Source of the DNA: Protostelium mycophagum | Lineage: Eukaryota; Evosea; Variosea; Protosteliida; Protosteliaceae | Length of the DNA: 20,380 nt | NCBI GenBank assembly: GCA_002081555.1 | Contig: MZNV01002359.1 | Coordinates: 1 to 20,380 of the forward strand | Direction: 5' to 3' | In this document: piece after piece, positions 10,230 through 19,740 of the stretch | Position numbering within the stretch: the stretch's first letter is position 1 | Layout of the letters: each line of letters starts with the position of its first letter | Made by a program: the position numbers and the translations under genes | Notes under the pieces: generated by a model | What the model saw: the letters and a program-made list of their open reading frames with translations, nothing else | What the model was told of the DNA's origin: nothing | Database searches by the model: none

Positions 10230-10849
10230 ATTGTGGGGCGGTTAGAATGGCTCGGCGCCACAACAATGAAAAAGCCAGAGAGTCTAAGTTTGCTTCAGAA
10301 TATGATACAATCTCTCTCTCACTGGGTGAATGACTCCAGTGCTCAAAAAAATGCTTCAACGATAACCACCGGATGAAAATGATGATCCATTCCAATTTTA
10401 ACAGAAACATTCTCTTATACATACCGAGAATAGAGGAGTGATTGTCTCTGAGCTCGTTGCTTGGTGTGGTGATCTTCGTTTTTTTTTGCGGAACACGATT
10501 TTAATTGAGCTCATCAGCAGGAGACTTTATTTGGGGTAGAGTGTCGGCAAGGACAGCACAGAAAGATAAATGGTGGACTCAACAGCAGCAAGTCTGAACT
10601 CCAGGATGGACCCTGTCCCTTCGAACGAGTGGCACCTCAAATTTAGGTTGCGGGTTCAATATTCAAACTCCCGCGAGAGAAGCCAGATAACAGACACAAC
10701 GACTTCTGATCTGTGGTTTCTTTTGTGGAGGTACACATATTCTCAGTGCCATATCTAAAGGACCGTGAGGTGAAGGTCGGTTCTAAGTTTAGAATACACC
10801 TAAAACACTTCAGTAGGATCGACCAGCCTCGAACGACGATGCTCGAGTG
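10230..10849. promoter_or_regulatory. Divergent intergenic region, with possible unassigned 5' exons
   Basis: The RasGEF start (minus) and the membrane/armadillo start (plus) are 620 bases apart and face away from each other, so this region should hold both promoters. It also has open frames that look coding. On the plus strand ATG 10570 opens 62 codons, and a frame from about 10730 to 10846 reads like protein (VPYLKDREVKVGSKFRIHL) and stops just before the assigned start. On the minus strand ATG 10514 opens about 30 codons ending at a GTATGT donor-like site. These may be 5' exons or upstream ORFs; I could not join them with confident splice sites. Confidence 0.5.
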
Positions 10850-13800
10850 ATGGTTGCTGGTAGAATCGACATCGATGCCGGCCTGTCCATCGGTGTGCCG
10901 ATGGTGGTATACTGCCTCACGCTTGGATTCTTCGCCATCCGCGCAGATGATAAGAATTGGCTCGATTATCAAGCGGAAGCGTCTCTAAAAGACCAGAACA
11001 AGAAAGATGCAGAACGTTCCAGACACAAAATGACAGCACGATTTGTAGTGATCTACCTTCTCATCTTTTACGAATTCATCCAGCTCACAGCCTTCGGTTT
11101 TGTTCCACAGGTCCCATGTGAGTCATTCTCTATACGTTGTCATGTCACTCTAAATACGGATCAGGGCCAACATCAAAGATGTCTGATATATTTGGAGGCT
11201 TGAGTTTCATCTTTAATGGTGTCGTCTTTTTAGTTTGCTTCTGGGGAGGATTCATCGCTTATGCAGCTTTCATGATTGGCATGATCATCTTCTATCGTAG
11301 CATGCTGAAAGAATATTTATTGTTTCGTCTTACACAGAGACGAAAGGTCAGTGTTGAAACAAGAGTTTTCCTAAAAGATACAGGCAGAACGAAAATTAGT
11401 TGCCAGAATACATCCTTACTGGGAATGGGCACCTTTCTTTGGCATCACAGTCAGAGATTGGTTTAGCAAACATCTCATCTTGATCATGTTGGACATCCTT
11501 TACATCCCCATCACAAGGATCATGTTTCTCACCATGAGCTGTACCGAACTCCTCCCAAACATGTCCTTCATGAAACAAAATCAAGATGTACAATGTTGGG
11601 TCGGCACTCACTTTGCCTACATCATCTGTGGATTGATCACCATCGCAACTGTGACACTGTTCGTGATGAATCAAGCATTATGGAAGAATGAACAAGATCC
11701 AATGTTCAGATTCCTACCGAAATTCAATGTCGCCATCATGGTGTGCAAATACATCTTAGTGGCAGTGACGGCGCTCTCACCAAACCTTATACTGACGACT
11801 GTGGTGGTCTTCTTATCATTATTTGGGTTGTTTTTGGCCAACACGTTTCTGCAACCGTGTCTCGGCGAAGGTATTTTTTAGTTTTTGAAAACAACTACAG
11901 ATAAATCGTATACACCCCTGATAAAGTGCAACAGGCATCACAACGAATTTTTGGAGGTCTGCTTCTTTTGGAGCCGCTTCATGGTCAGCTCTCATCGCCT
12001 TTTTCCTCGTCGTAACTGACACCCCCGTCTCCACAAAAGCTGCATCCATCGTCTACATCATCTTCCTCATCCCGGTCGCCATCGCGTCCTGGATCTTGTC
12101 TTGGCTCACCTCGAAATGGCTCCGGAATAGGAGTCTTCGAGGTCTTGCAAAGATCAATGACTCGACAAGTAACCAGAAGAAGAGAGAGATCGCCTATAAC
12201 ATCGCGAGGTTGTCACTCACTCGGAACATGAGGAAGGCCATCGTGAAGATGGAAGGAATTGCCCCCCTGTTGGCTTTGACGAAAGATGAGGACCCAGAAA
12301 TACAAAAACATGCGTCAGGAGCAATCATCAATCTTTTGTTGCATCCTGGTGGGTTTTACATGATTTTTTCACATTCTTTTTTGAAACAGTGAAGGTGTGA
12401 CAGAGGACATGATGACCACTAATTGCCAAGTCGATCTTTGCATTGCAGCTTTCAATGCCTTCGGGAAACTGTCTATAGGCTCAATCGCGAATCACAAGAT
12501 CGAAGACGAAGAGCTCCTCCTTCACCGCTCAGTGCTGAGCAACATCCTCCGAATCTTCGCGAACATGTCCTCCACAGGTGTCAAGTCAGCAACACATCGT
12601 ACAGTTGAGTATTGACGGGTTGTAGATGAGAGTAGGAGGAGAATTGCTACTGAAGTCACTCTACCAAATATTCTTGTGGGGTCGCTGAAGATAGATAATG
12701 GTGATTCCGACCTCACAGAGATCACACTTCGAGCTATTCGTAATCTCTCACTCAACGGTGGGCAATTTTTTTGGGAACCTTCTGTTGAAATTCGTCTGTG
12801 TACTGAAGAAATTTGAGACAGAAAACTTTATGACATCTGACATTCACCAGAGACATTCAAGGTGACCTTGATGAGCGAAGGAGTACACACCAACCTGATG
12901 GAGATCGCAAATCAGTCAAATGATCACGATCTGGCTATCAGCAAGATTTTCAAAAGTCTGGCGAAGGCAGATGTCAATGCTACACCTCTATTGGAATCTC
13001 AATATCCCGCATGGACTGTGAAGAAGTGTGCAGACGAGGAGGTGACTCTGCACATGAAAGAATCCACTCACTGATATCAGGTCAATCATCAGATCCATCT
13101 TACCAACATGAAGGTTTGGATTTCGCTGGCAAGACGTGCTGCACCTAACGCGCGGCGCGATATCGTCTTGAAGTCCCGAGAAATGGTCGAACAGCTGGAG
13201 AAGGACTCTTTTTGTCATTTCCGTAACGAATTTGAAAAGATCAAAAGAGTCGCTTCTTACGTTTTGGCGGGAGAAAAGAAACAATCGACGGGTGTATTGC
13301 CGGGAGTCCCCCTGGATGATATCCCCGGCGAAGTGAGATCTACAACAAGCGAAGAATTGAAAGGGGAGACGTTGGAGGCGGGCGATATTTTTGGCGGGAA
13401 AGCGGATTCAGATTCAGACGAAGAAGCTCCTCTGATACCTCAGGTCATTAAGAAAATTCTCTCAAAGAAAAAGAAGAAGAAAAAGGGAATTGTAGATACC
13501 GTTGTAGAGGACAGCCCAAAGATTAAAAAGAAGAAGAAAAACACCACAGATCTGCCTCTAAAAGTCACCGAGGCCAAGCAGAAGACACCCCCCGTTCCCG
13601 CCAAAAATAATTTCCTGGCAACAACATCCACCAGATCACGCTCCTCGTCTATTGTCCTAGATAATGCCGAGACCCAGAAAAACTCCAAAAAAGAAACAGG
13701 GAGGTCGCGAGCATCTACAATGGTCTCCAACCTCTCCCCTGCCAATCTGTTCAAAGGGGGGCTCTTACGAATGTCTGGTCCAACGAAGACCCCAGAAAAT

Positions 13801-14925
13801 TCTGCGAAGAAGGAAGGAAAGTCGGAGAGTCGACCGACCCCAGTCAAACCTCCTAGTTCTGCCAGATCGTCACCAGAGGTTCCGAGAAAGTTCAGAGAAG
13901 TGGTACCGCAGCAGAGCACTGTACCTTCAGAGCCCAAAGAGCCACCCCTCATCGAAATCGATGATCCTCCGCCCTCAGTAGCTTTGGAAAGCGACGGGAA
14001 AAGTCCCGCTGTACAAAGTACCTCTCCCTCTAAATCTGACTCCCCCACTCTCTCCCGACTCGGTGTACAGAAGGCCAATGAGGCCGCCAAAAACACAAGA
14101 GAGACACCACCTCCATCAAGACCGTCGACAGCTAGATCATCACCAGAAACCCCCGCTAGGATTACGAGACCTGAAACGACCAAGAGCAAACCCCCAAAGA
14201 CCGCTTCAAATAAGGTTGCGGCGGAGGAGGATCTCACAGACGAAAAACCTCCGAATGATTCTTCAAATCCTGCAAAGAACTCTTCAAGAGAGGGGACACC
14301 AAAAAGCATTCAGAGAAACAAGGAAAAATCTGAAATGAAACGAGTAGAGGGTCATCCGGATCATGAGAAGATCACAACAAAAGCTGCAACGGAGAGTAAG
14401 GCAAAGGAGGCTGATAATTGGGACACAAAAAACACAAAAATCCACAAGTCAAAACATCTATCCGTTCCTCCAGCTGCAGAGTTTTCATCTGAGGAGTCTC
14501 CATCCTCCGCAAACCCTCCGAAATTAAAGACGCTCCCACCTCTTCAGGGAACACCCCCTCGATCGCGGCCCTCATCAGCCAAACCCCCTGCTTCTCCCGC
14601 CAAAACATCTTCCCCCTCACCACGATCAGCCTCCCCCCGCAAGGGTCTTACGATACAATCGACCAAGAACACACCAAAATCCACCGGCAAGAAGGAAGAA
14701 TCCCAACCTCTGAAAAGTCCAATGAGAATCACACCAACCAAATCAAAAGAAGTTTCGAAACCCAAGGACGAGATTCCGCTGAAATCTCCTCAAGCAAAGG
14801 AGGGAATTTCGCTGAAATTTCCCAAGACAAGAGAGACACTGCCCATCAAGAAGACATCGATGACGGTACAGAATGCACAGACGAAGAAAGAACCGAGTGA
14901 GATGAAGCCAAACGCGAGAAGATGA
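10850..14925 (+). CDS. Multi-pass membrane protein with armadillo-like repeats and a basic Lys/Ser/Pro-rich tail
   Basis: Exons 10850-11117, 11165-11346, 11384-11870, 11935-12348, 12395-12577, 12626-12757, 12851-13041 and 13081-14925 sum to 3702 bases, 1233 residues plus stop, all in phase. About eight hydrophobic segments fill residues 10-370 (IGVPMVVYCLTLGFFAI, VVIYLLIFYEFIQLTAFGF, IVYIIFLIPVAIASWIL). About 380-600 has armadillo-type helices (EGIAPLLALTKDEDPEIQKH, ASGAIINLLLHPG, LRAIRNLSLN). The tail from about 690 on is low complexity: Lys runs (KKKKKKKG), repeated ARSSPE(V/T)P-type Ser-Pro modules and late PLKSP/SLKFP modules, likely disordered, phosphorylated and perhaps filament- or membrane-binding. 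The 39-base intron 13042-13080 is what joins the tail to the membrane part; without it the tail would be a separate ORF starting at 13108. The donor at 12578 could instead be 12599. The N-terminus is uncertain, and I do not recognise the family. Confidence 0.82.
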
Positions 14926-15184
14926 AAGACAGACTTATTGGTTGTGCAGTGTCATTCTCTTTCCACAAGAATTATTCTTTTTATAGAAGCGTTTTAATAT
15001 TTTGATGTGAATGCTCTTGTTTGAGGCCAGGTTCTAATATCTGAAAATCAAAAATGTGCAAATATTAAAATATGTCCTTCTTAACAAAATAAAATTCAGC
15101 GATAAAGAATCTTCATAATGCTTTTGATGGAAAGATAATGCATCGACCATCTCATCATTTGTCGCAGAACAATTAACGTTGTTG
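14926..15184. other. Intergenic gap between two plus-strand genes
   Basis: These 259 bases are AT-rich and hold no convincing exon, repeat or RNA gene. They should contain the poly(A) site of the upstream gene and the promoter of the UBZ/F-box/PIF1 gene. Confidence 0.5.
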
Positions 15185-18100
15185 ATGCATTTGGTTCTGG
15201 AAGTCTTGCTTGGCTCGCAATTCAGGACGCAAACTTCTTTTCTGAAATTTAAGATTCGGAAGGCTTCTCGGAAAACAGCCCAACCGATAGAGGCGGTACA
15301 TGCAAGAATGAACCTGATTGTGGAATCTCTTTCTGGTTCAGGCATAGTTAAAGAGGAGCTAATCCCATCAACACAACATTCAATTGTGCAGACCCAAGAT
15401 AGTCAGTCCACTCAGGTTACAGATGCAAATCAATTGATCACACAATTATATGAGGTGAGAATAAAATGAAGACAAAACAGCTCAAGATGACAGGGTGACA
15501 GAGTTCGAGATGAACTTAATTCTTCCAATATAATCCCCCTCTCATCACAAGAATTGACACAATTATTCAATGTCACACCCGATTATCCAAGTCAGCCACC
15601 ACCTTTGGAAGATACAGCCGTGATTTATTTATCACAACCAGAGGCAATCAGAAATGAGGATACAACACCACCGACTCCGGTCACTCAAAATATCGATGAT
15701 GGACTAGCATCACCTGGAACACACCCTCCCGCCACTTCATCAAATTCAAATTTTGAATGCCCTATCTGCAACAAACACTTCCCATTTCAAGATGAGAGGA
15801 CCATCAACCAGCACGTGGACGAGTGTCTGAATACTTCCTCCGGTATCTTAGAACAAGCTCATTCGAAAACACCTCCAAAGAACACCGGAGAAGGGTGAGT
15901 GCAATGCATCAGTCACTGTTCTTAATTAAACAGTGAAGCGATTATTACTACATTATTCATTGATCATGTTCATTCATCTGACCTAAAAAGGCTCTTAGCA
16001 TGCCCTCAATATTCTTGTCAAGAGAGATTGGACCTCAGTTCATTTTACGATCACTGGATGACCAATCATTTAGAGCATAATCAAAACCATCCCTGCCCAA
16101 TCTGCATCATGCTGGTGGGGATTCTACATCTTGTGCATTAGATGAGATGCAATTCATTTGTTGTACATCATGATGACGCATTCAGGGTTGTGCGATTCCT
16201 TCAAGCCAAACTTTGAATTTAGCTGGTCACCTCTCTGAACACCTTCAGACTTTTACAGATCACAGTAACAACCGAGAATCCCCACGTCAATTATCCACCC
16301 CAAGAAAATTTGAAGAAGTTTCTGACAAATATTCGACGAGAATCTTCCAAGAAAGTTCAAAACAACTATCTAATAAGAGGGCAAAAACAGAAACTGGTCC
16401 TCATTGCAATGAAAAGGATCAATCATTTGGGAAGGATGAATCATTTGATCGAGAGGCTTATCGTGAAGAGTCAACATCATCAGACGAAGATTTTAAGTTA
16501 TTGGAGGAACCAGATGTAGATATCCACGGTATCGACGATGATCAAATGAATGAGTTTTATGATGAGATGGAGAGATCGCAAATGGAAAATATTCTGGTAA
16601 GACATCAGATCACCCGTCATGTTCTGAATTCTAAAGAGGATGGATTGTGGAGAGAACTGGCACGAGGTATTGAACTACGCAGCAACAGATTCGCCCATGA
16701 ACAGTTTGAATTCCCGGGAACTTCATCAACTCACTCTTCTAGTTGTCGATGAGAATTCACCGAGTTTTCAATTGCGAAAATTCTTCGAAAATCAAGGTGA
16801 ACCCTTTCCCCTCACCTCCCTCCCCTTTGATCTCATCACCCTCGTACTATCTTTCTTAGAACCCAGCGACATTTGTAGATCGTCAAAAGTTGGGTCCCGA
16901 GAATTACATCGCGCTTGTTGTCACGAACTCTTGGTAAGAGATTTCCCGCCAAAATGATAATTCAAATTTTGAGTGACCGTTGTAGTGGAAGAATTTATTT
17001 TCTAGGGATTATGACATCACCGAAGTGCCAAGCTGGAAATTAACCGATTACGAAGCTGAAATCTCCAAATCCGTCCTGAAACGTGACCTTACCGCGATTT
17101 TACGTTTACTAACGTGGCACAGCCTCGGTATGGAAGAAGCTATATTTCGAAAAGATGAGGCATGTACTGCACCTTTCATCAGAACAGAGGGATATCATCG
17201 ACGCAGTCGCACAACAAAAAAATGTCTTTTTTACGGGTGATTTCTCGACTGTCTACAACGTTGTAAAAATGAGCAGGGTGTGCTGGAACTGGAAAAAGTT
17301 TCGTGATTGAAGCCATCGTTGCAAAGTTGAAGTCGCAAGGGAGGAACGTGTATGTGACTGCGAGCACTGGTCTGGCGGCCTATAATATTGGTATTTCGGC
17401 TCATCTACAACGAGACTGAACTTTGTAGGCGGGGTGACACTACATTCGTGGGCAGGAATCAGGAGGGGAGAGACAAAGGACGATTTTGGTATGTTTTCAT
17501 ATTATTTTATCTCTTTGAAATTGTGTTGAAAAAATCCCAAGAAACACTACTCTTTCTCATCTCCTCGCAGCGAGAGCTTACGGCCGCAAAGACAACTGGC
17601 GGCATGCCGATGCACTCATCATCGATGAGATCTCCATGCTCTCAGGTGATCTCTTGGACAAGTTGGAAGAGATCGCGAGAGACATCAGAGGGAAAGACCT
17701 TCCTTTTGGTGGAATTCAACTCATCTTGTCTGGAGATTTCTTACAGCTGCCCCCCGTCGCAAAAAACAAGGAGGTCAAATTTATGTTTGAGAGCGACACT
17801 TGGCGACAATGTATAGAAGAGGTGACTTTGTCGTTGTAGATGAAGAAGATTTAATGGAGTTATAGTGCGGGAAATCTTTTGAATTGACTCGGGTGTTCAG
17901 ACAGAGCGACCCTGGTTTCATCACAATGTTACGGCAATTGAGGGGTATACATCGTTGTAGATGGTGAAATATGCTGACGTGTTGTAGACGGCATATGTTC
18001 ATATGACAGCATAAAAAAGCTGAAACAATGCCAGAGAGAACTTGAAGTGACAGACGGTATCGAACCGACTGTTTTACATCCCACGTGAGTTTTGAAATTC

Positions 18101-18958
18101 AAAATTTGAATTTCCCGCCATAATAAATATTCTAGGAATGCATCAGTGGACAAATTCAACATGGACAAGCTGGAAAAACTAGATCTGCCCGAGTACTTGT
18201 TCGTAAAGGACGAAAACATCGAGACAGACCGCAAACGGATCGGTCAGAAAGGTTGTAAACACGGTGGTTCTATATGTATTGAGACAATGAGACAAGCTGC
18301 AGAAGGCATGTCGGTACCAACGGAACTGAGACTCCGGATTGGAGCACAGGTAACTTGACGTTCTTACTGCGGTTCTAAAACCCTGAATATGATGAATATA
18401 ACAACCAACAGGTCATGCTGACCAAGAATATGTCAGTATCACTCTACAACGGGTCACGTGGTGTCATCACCGCACTCGTCCCCTCCTCTACCTACCAAAT
18501 CCCCGAGCGGATACACAACCAAGAGACAAATCTCGAATTTGATCACGGACACGTATATGATCAGTGGTTGCAGAGAAACCCGCAACTTCCTGTTGTACAA
18601 TTTGTGGATGGTGAGGTCTTAACAATCGGACCTGAATACTTTTCGGTGTCACAGAAATGTGGGGAGATTGTGCAAGTCCAGGTGATTGTTAGAAATTCGT
18701 TCTGAATGAATTGACTCATTGTAGTTGCCATTAAAATTAGCCTGGGCCATCACGATCCACAAGAGTCAGGGGATGTCCCTGGACAAAGTCAAGATATCAC
18801 TGAACAGAATCTTTGCAGCAGGACAAGCTTACGTCGCGATATCTCGAGTCCGAAGCTTGGACGGAATGCAGTTGGTTGGGTTCGCACCGAACAAAATCTT
18901 CGCCGACAAAAAGGTATTGCGGTGGTACGAAAGCTTAATTAATAAAAACTTGATGTAA
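15185..18958 (+). CDS. UBZ-like zinc finger - F-box - PIF1-family DNA helicase fusion
   Basis: Exons 15185-15454, 15494-15894, 15991-16114, 16186-16666, 16743-16933, 16986-17127, 17183-17236, 17277-17390, 17429-17488, 17571-17821, 17866-17944, 17988-18084, 18136-18349, 18412-18681 and 18725-18958 total 2982 bases, 993 residues, all in phase. A UBZ4/Rad18-type finger lies near 198-222 ([20 protein letters not shown] then DEC), with C2H2-like fingers after it ([27 protein letters not shown]...HLSEH). An acidic linker leads to an F-box near 437-495 ([34 protein letters not shown]). The helicase starts near 530 with Walker A GCAGTGKS, then [12 protein letters not shown], Walker [59 protein letters not shown] and [15 protein letters not shown]: a complete SF1B PIF1 set. 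It likely unwinds DNA 5'-3' at forks or G-quadruplexes, binds ubiquitin through UBZ and joins an SCF ligase. The start is the first ATG in frame and could be 15308; intron 16667-16742 is the least certain. Confidence 0.9.
18094..18114. repeat. Perfect 21-base palindrome in a PIF1-gene intron
   Basis: Within intron 18085-18135, the 10-base arms GAAATTCAAA and TTTGAATTTC flank a single A, directly followed by CCCGCC. Together they form the TTTCCCGCC word also seen in introns near 5080 and 16943. It could fold as a hairpin in the pre-mRNA. Confidence 0.8.
18941..18946 (+). terminator. AATAAA polyadenylation signal inside the last codons
   Basis: The PIF1-fusion gene ends with codons for INKNLM; an AATAAA hexamer lies in these codons, about 10 bases before the TAA stop. 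The next plus-strand gene begins 94 bases after the stop, so a signal inside the coding end would fit a very short 3' UTR. Confidence 0.5.
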
Positions 18959-19051
18959 GATTTGTGTCAGTTGTAAATCGTCGCAACCCCGCCTTCGTGT
19001 CACCGGGGATGTCACTCAACTATTGCGCTGGGGAGCAGAAGAAGACAACAC

Positions 19052-19740
19052 ATGGGCTCGTCGAACCAACATAGCGCGCCTTTCGACAATGTCACGGCTG
19101 TGGTCGCGCTTGGACTGCCTGTGCAAATAGAGATATGGGCATTACAGAGACCCTACGATGAAGCTCTAAAAGCTTATATCAACTCCAATCTACCTCCAAT
19201 TATGGTCAGCGAGAGAGTCACCAATTATTACAGAGAACAGCGGTCTCTCTATAAAGAAGATTTTTTAGACATTCCCGCGACCATGGGATGGGTTGCAACA
19301 CACACCCTCTCCTGCTTCTTCATGATCCTCTTGGCCGCCTCCAGCATGTGTCAAGGCAATGGTATTCACTGGGTGATACCTCCCATCAACATTCTGTTAC
19401 TCATGGCGGTCGCATTCCTCGGAGTTACAGCTCACCACAGAAGAGATTCCCAACACATGCTGGTTTTCCGAGCTCTTCTCCTTTTATCTGTCTGCTTGGC
19501 CTGCATCGGTGAGTCGCAGACAACAAAGAGGTTGAAGAACACATTCTGAAATCAACACCAGCGCAGCTCATTGTGGACACAATGTCTGTAGTGTTCAGCG
19601 AGATCATTTTGGTAACTATCCTCTTAACCTCGTATTCGGTGAGCCGATATGTAGTGTCCTTGTTTCTGATTGACCAGGTGGTGGCTCTGTACAATAACAA
19701 AATAGTAGAAGCTGCTGTCCTCGAGTCATCTGCGACCTGT
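19052..19740 (+). CDS. Multi-pass membrane protein of unknown family, 3' part replaced by a retroelement
   Basis: The first exon, 19052-19508, starts MGSSNQHSAPFDNVTAVVAL and holds three hydrophobic segments (SCFFMILLAASSM, INILLLMAVAFLGVTA, VFRALLLLSVCLACI). A 53-base intron (19509-19561, GTGAGT...ACACCAG) joins it in phase to AQLIVDTMSVVFSEIILVTI, a fourth segment. A possible 39-base intron follows at 19639-19677 (GTGAGC...TTGACCAG). Being a multiple of three and stop-free, it can be read through as well. The frame then goes on without a stop into retroelement sequence, so the native end of this gene is not visible here. I do not recognise the family, and the start could lie in an earlier exon. 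Confidence 0.6.

Larger units (their letters stand above)
38..18724. repeat. Dispersed CGTTGTAGA / TCTACAACG motif family
   Basis: Copies and close variants, found by eye. As acceptors: 39, 3538, 5613, 7513, 8152, 8398, 9052, 12625, 16985, 17987, 18724 (and weaker 17428), nearly all preceded by TGAC. Elsewhere in introns: 3385, 4101, 4113, 4213, 4225, 4432, 4907, 4936, 6612, 6624, 6953, 7993, 8544, 17252, 17404, 17832, 17953. In exons: 274, 597, 5742, 7238, 7707, 9266, 13340, 13489, 13501, 13713, 18443. The 8-mer GTTGTAGA would be expected less than once in 20 kb on both strands at even base use. The acceptor role explains one orientation; the inverted copies in introns need another explanation. 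Confidence 0.85.

Noticed and set aside
10643-10972. 109-codon minus-strand open frame over the divergent promoter and first membrane exon
   Set aside because: It overlaps the start of the plus-strand membrane gene in antisense, shows no domain, and lacks splice-supported neighbours.
13440-14309. 289-codon minus-strand open frame
   Set aside because: It is antisense to the Lys/Ser/Pro-rich tail exon; the low-complexity sense sequence leaves the reverse frame open by composition. Its translation is a Gly/Leu/Ser/Phe-rich string with no domain.
13108-14925. 605-codon tail as a separate single-exon gene
   Set aside because: A 39-base GT-AG intron at 13042-13080 joins it in phase to the armadillo exons, and the summed exons then divide exactly by three. 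Kept as part of one gene, though junction reads would settle it.
15034-15345. 103-codon minus-strand open frame in the gap before the PIF1-fusion gene
   Set aside because: It is antisense to the first exon of the fusion gene and has no recognisable domain or splice context.
17822-17839. An 18-base intron ending at the TTGTAG at 17839
   Set aside because: Using that acceptor runs into a stop within a few codons, whereas TTATAG at 17865 restores the PIF1 motif [10 protein letters not shown]. The motif copy is therefore internal to the intron.
38-18724. The recurring 9-mer as a CRISPR array
   Set aside because: Copies are irregularly spaced over 18 kb, in both orientations, and sit in introns of eukaryotic genes. 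There are no uniform repeat-spacer units.
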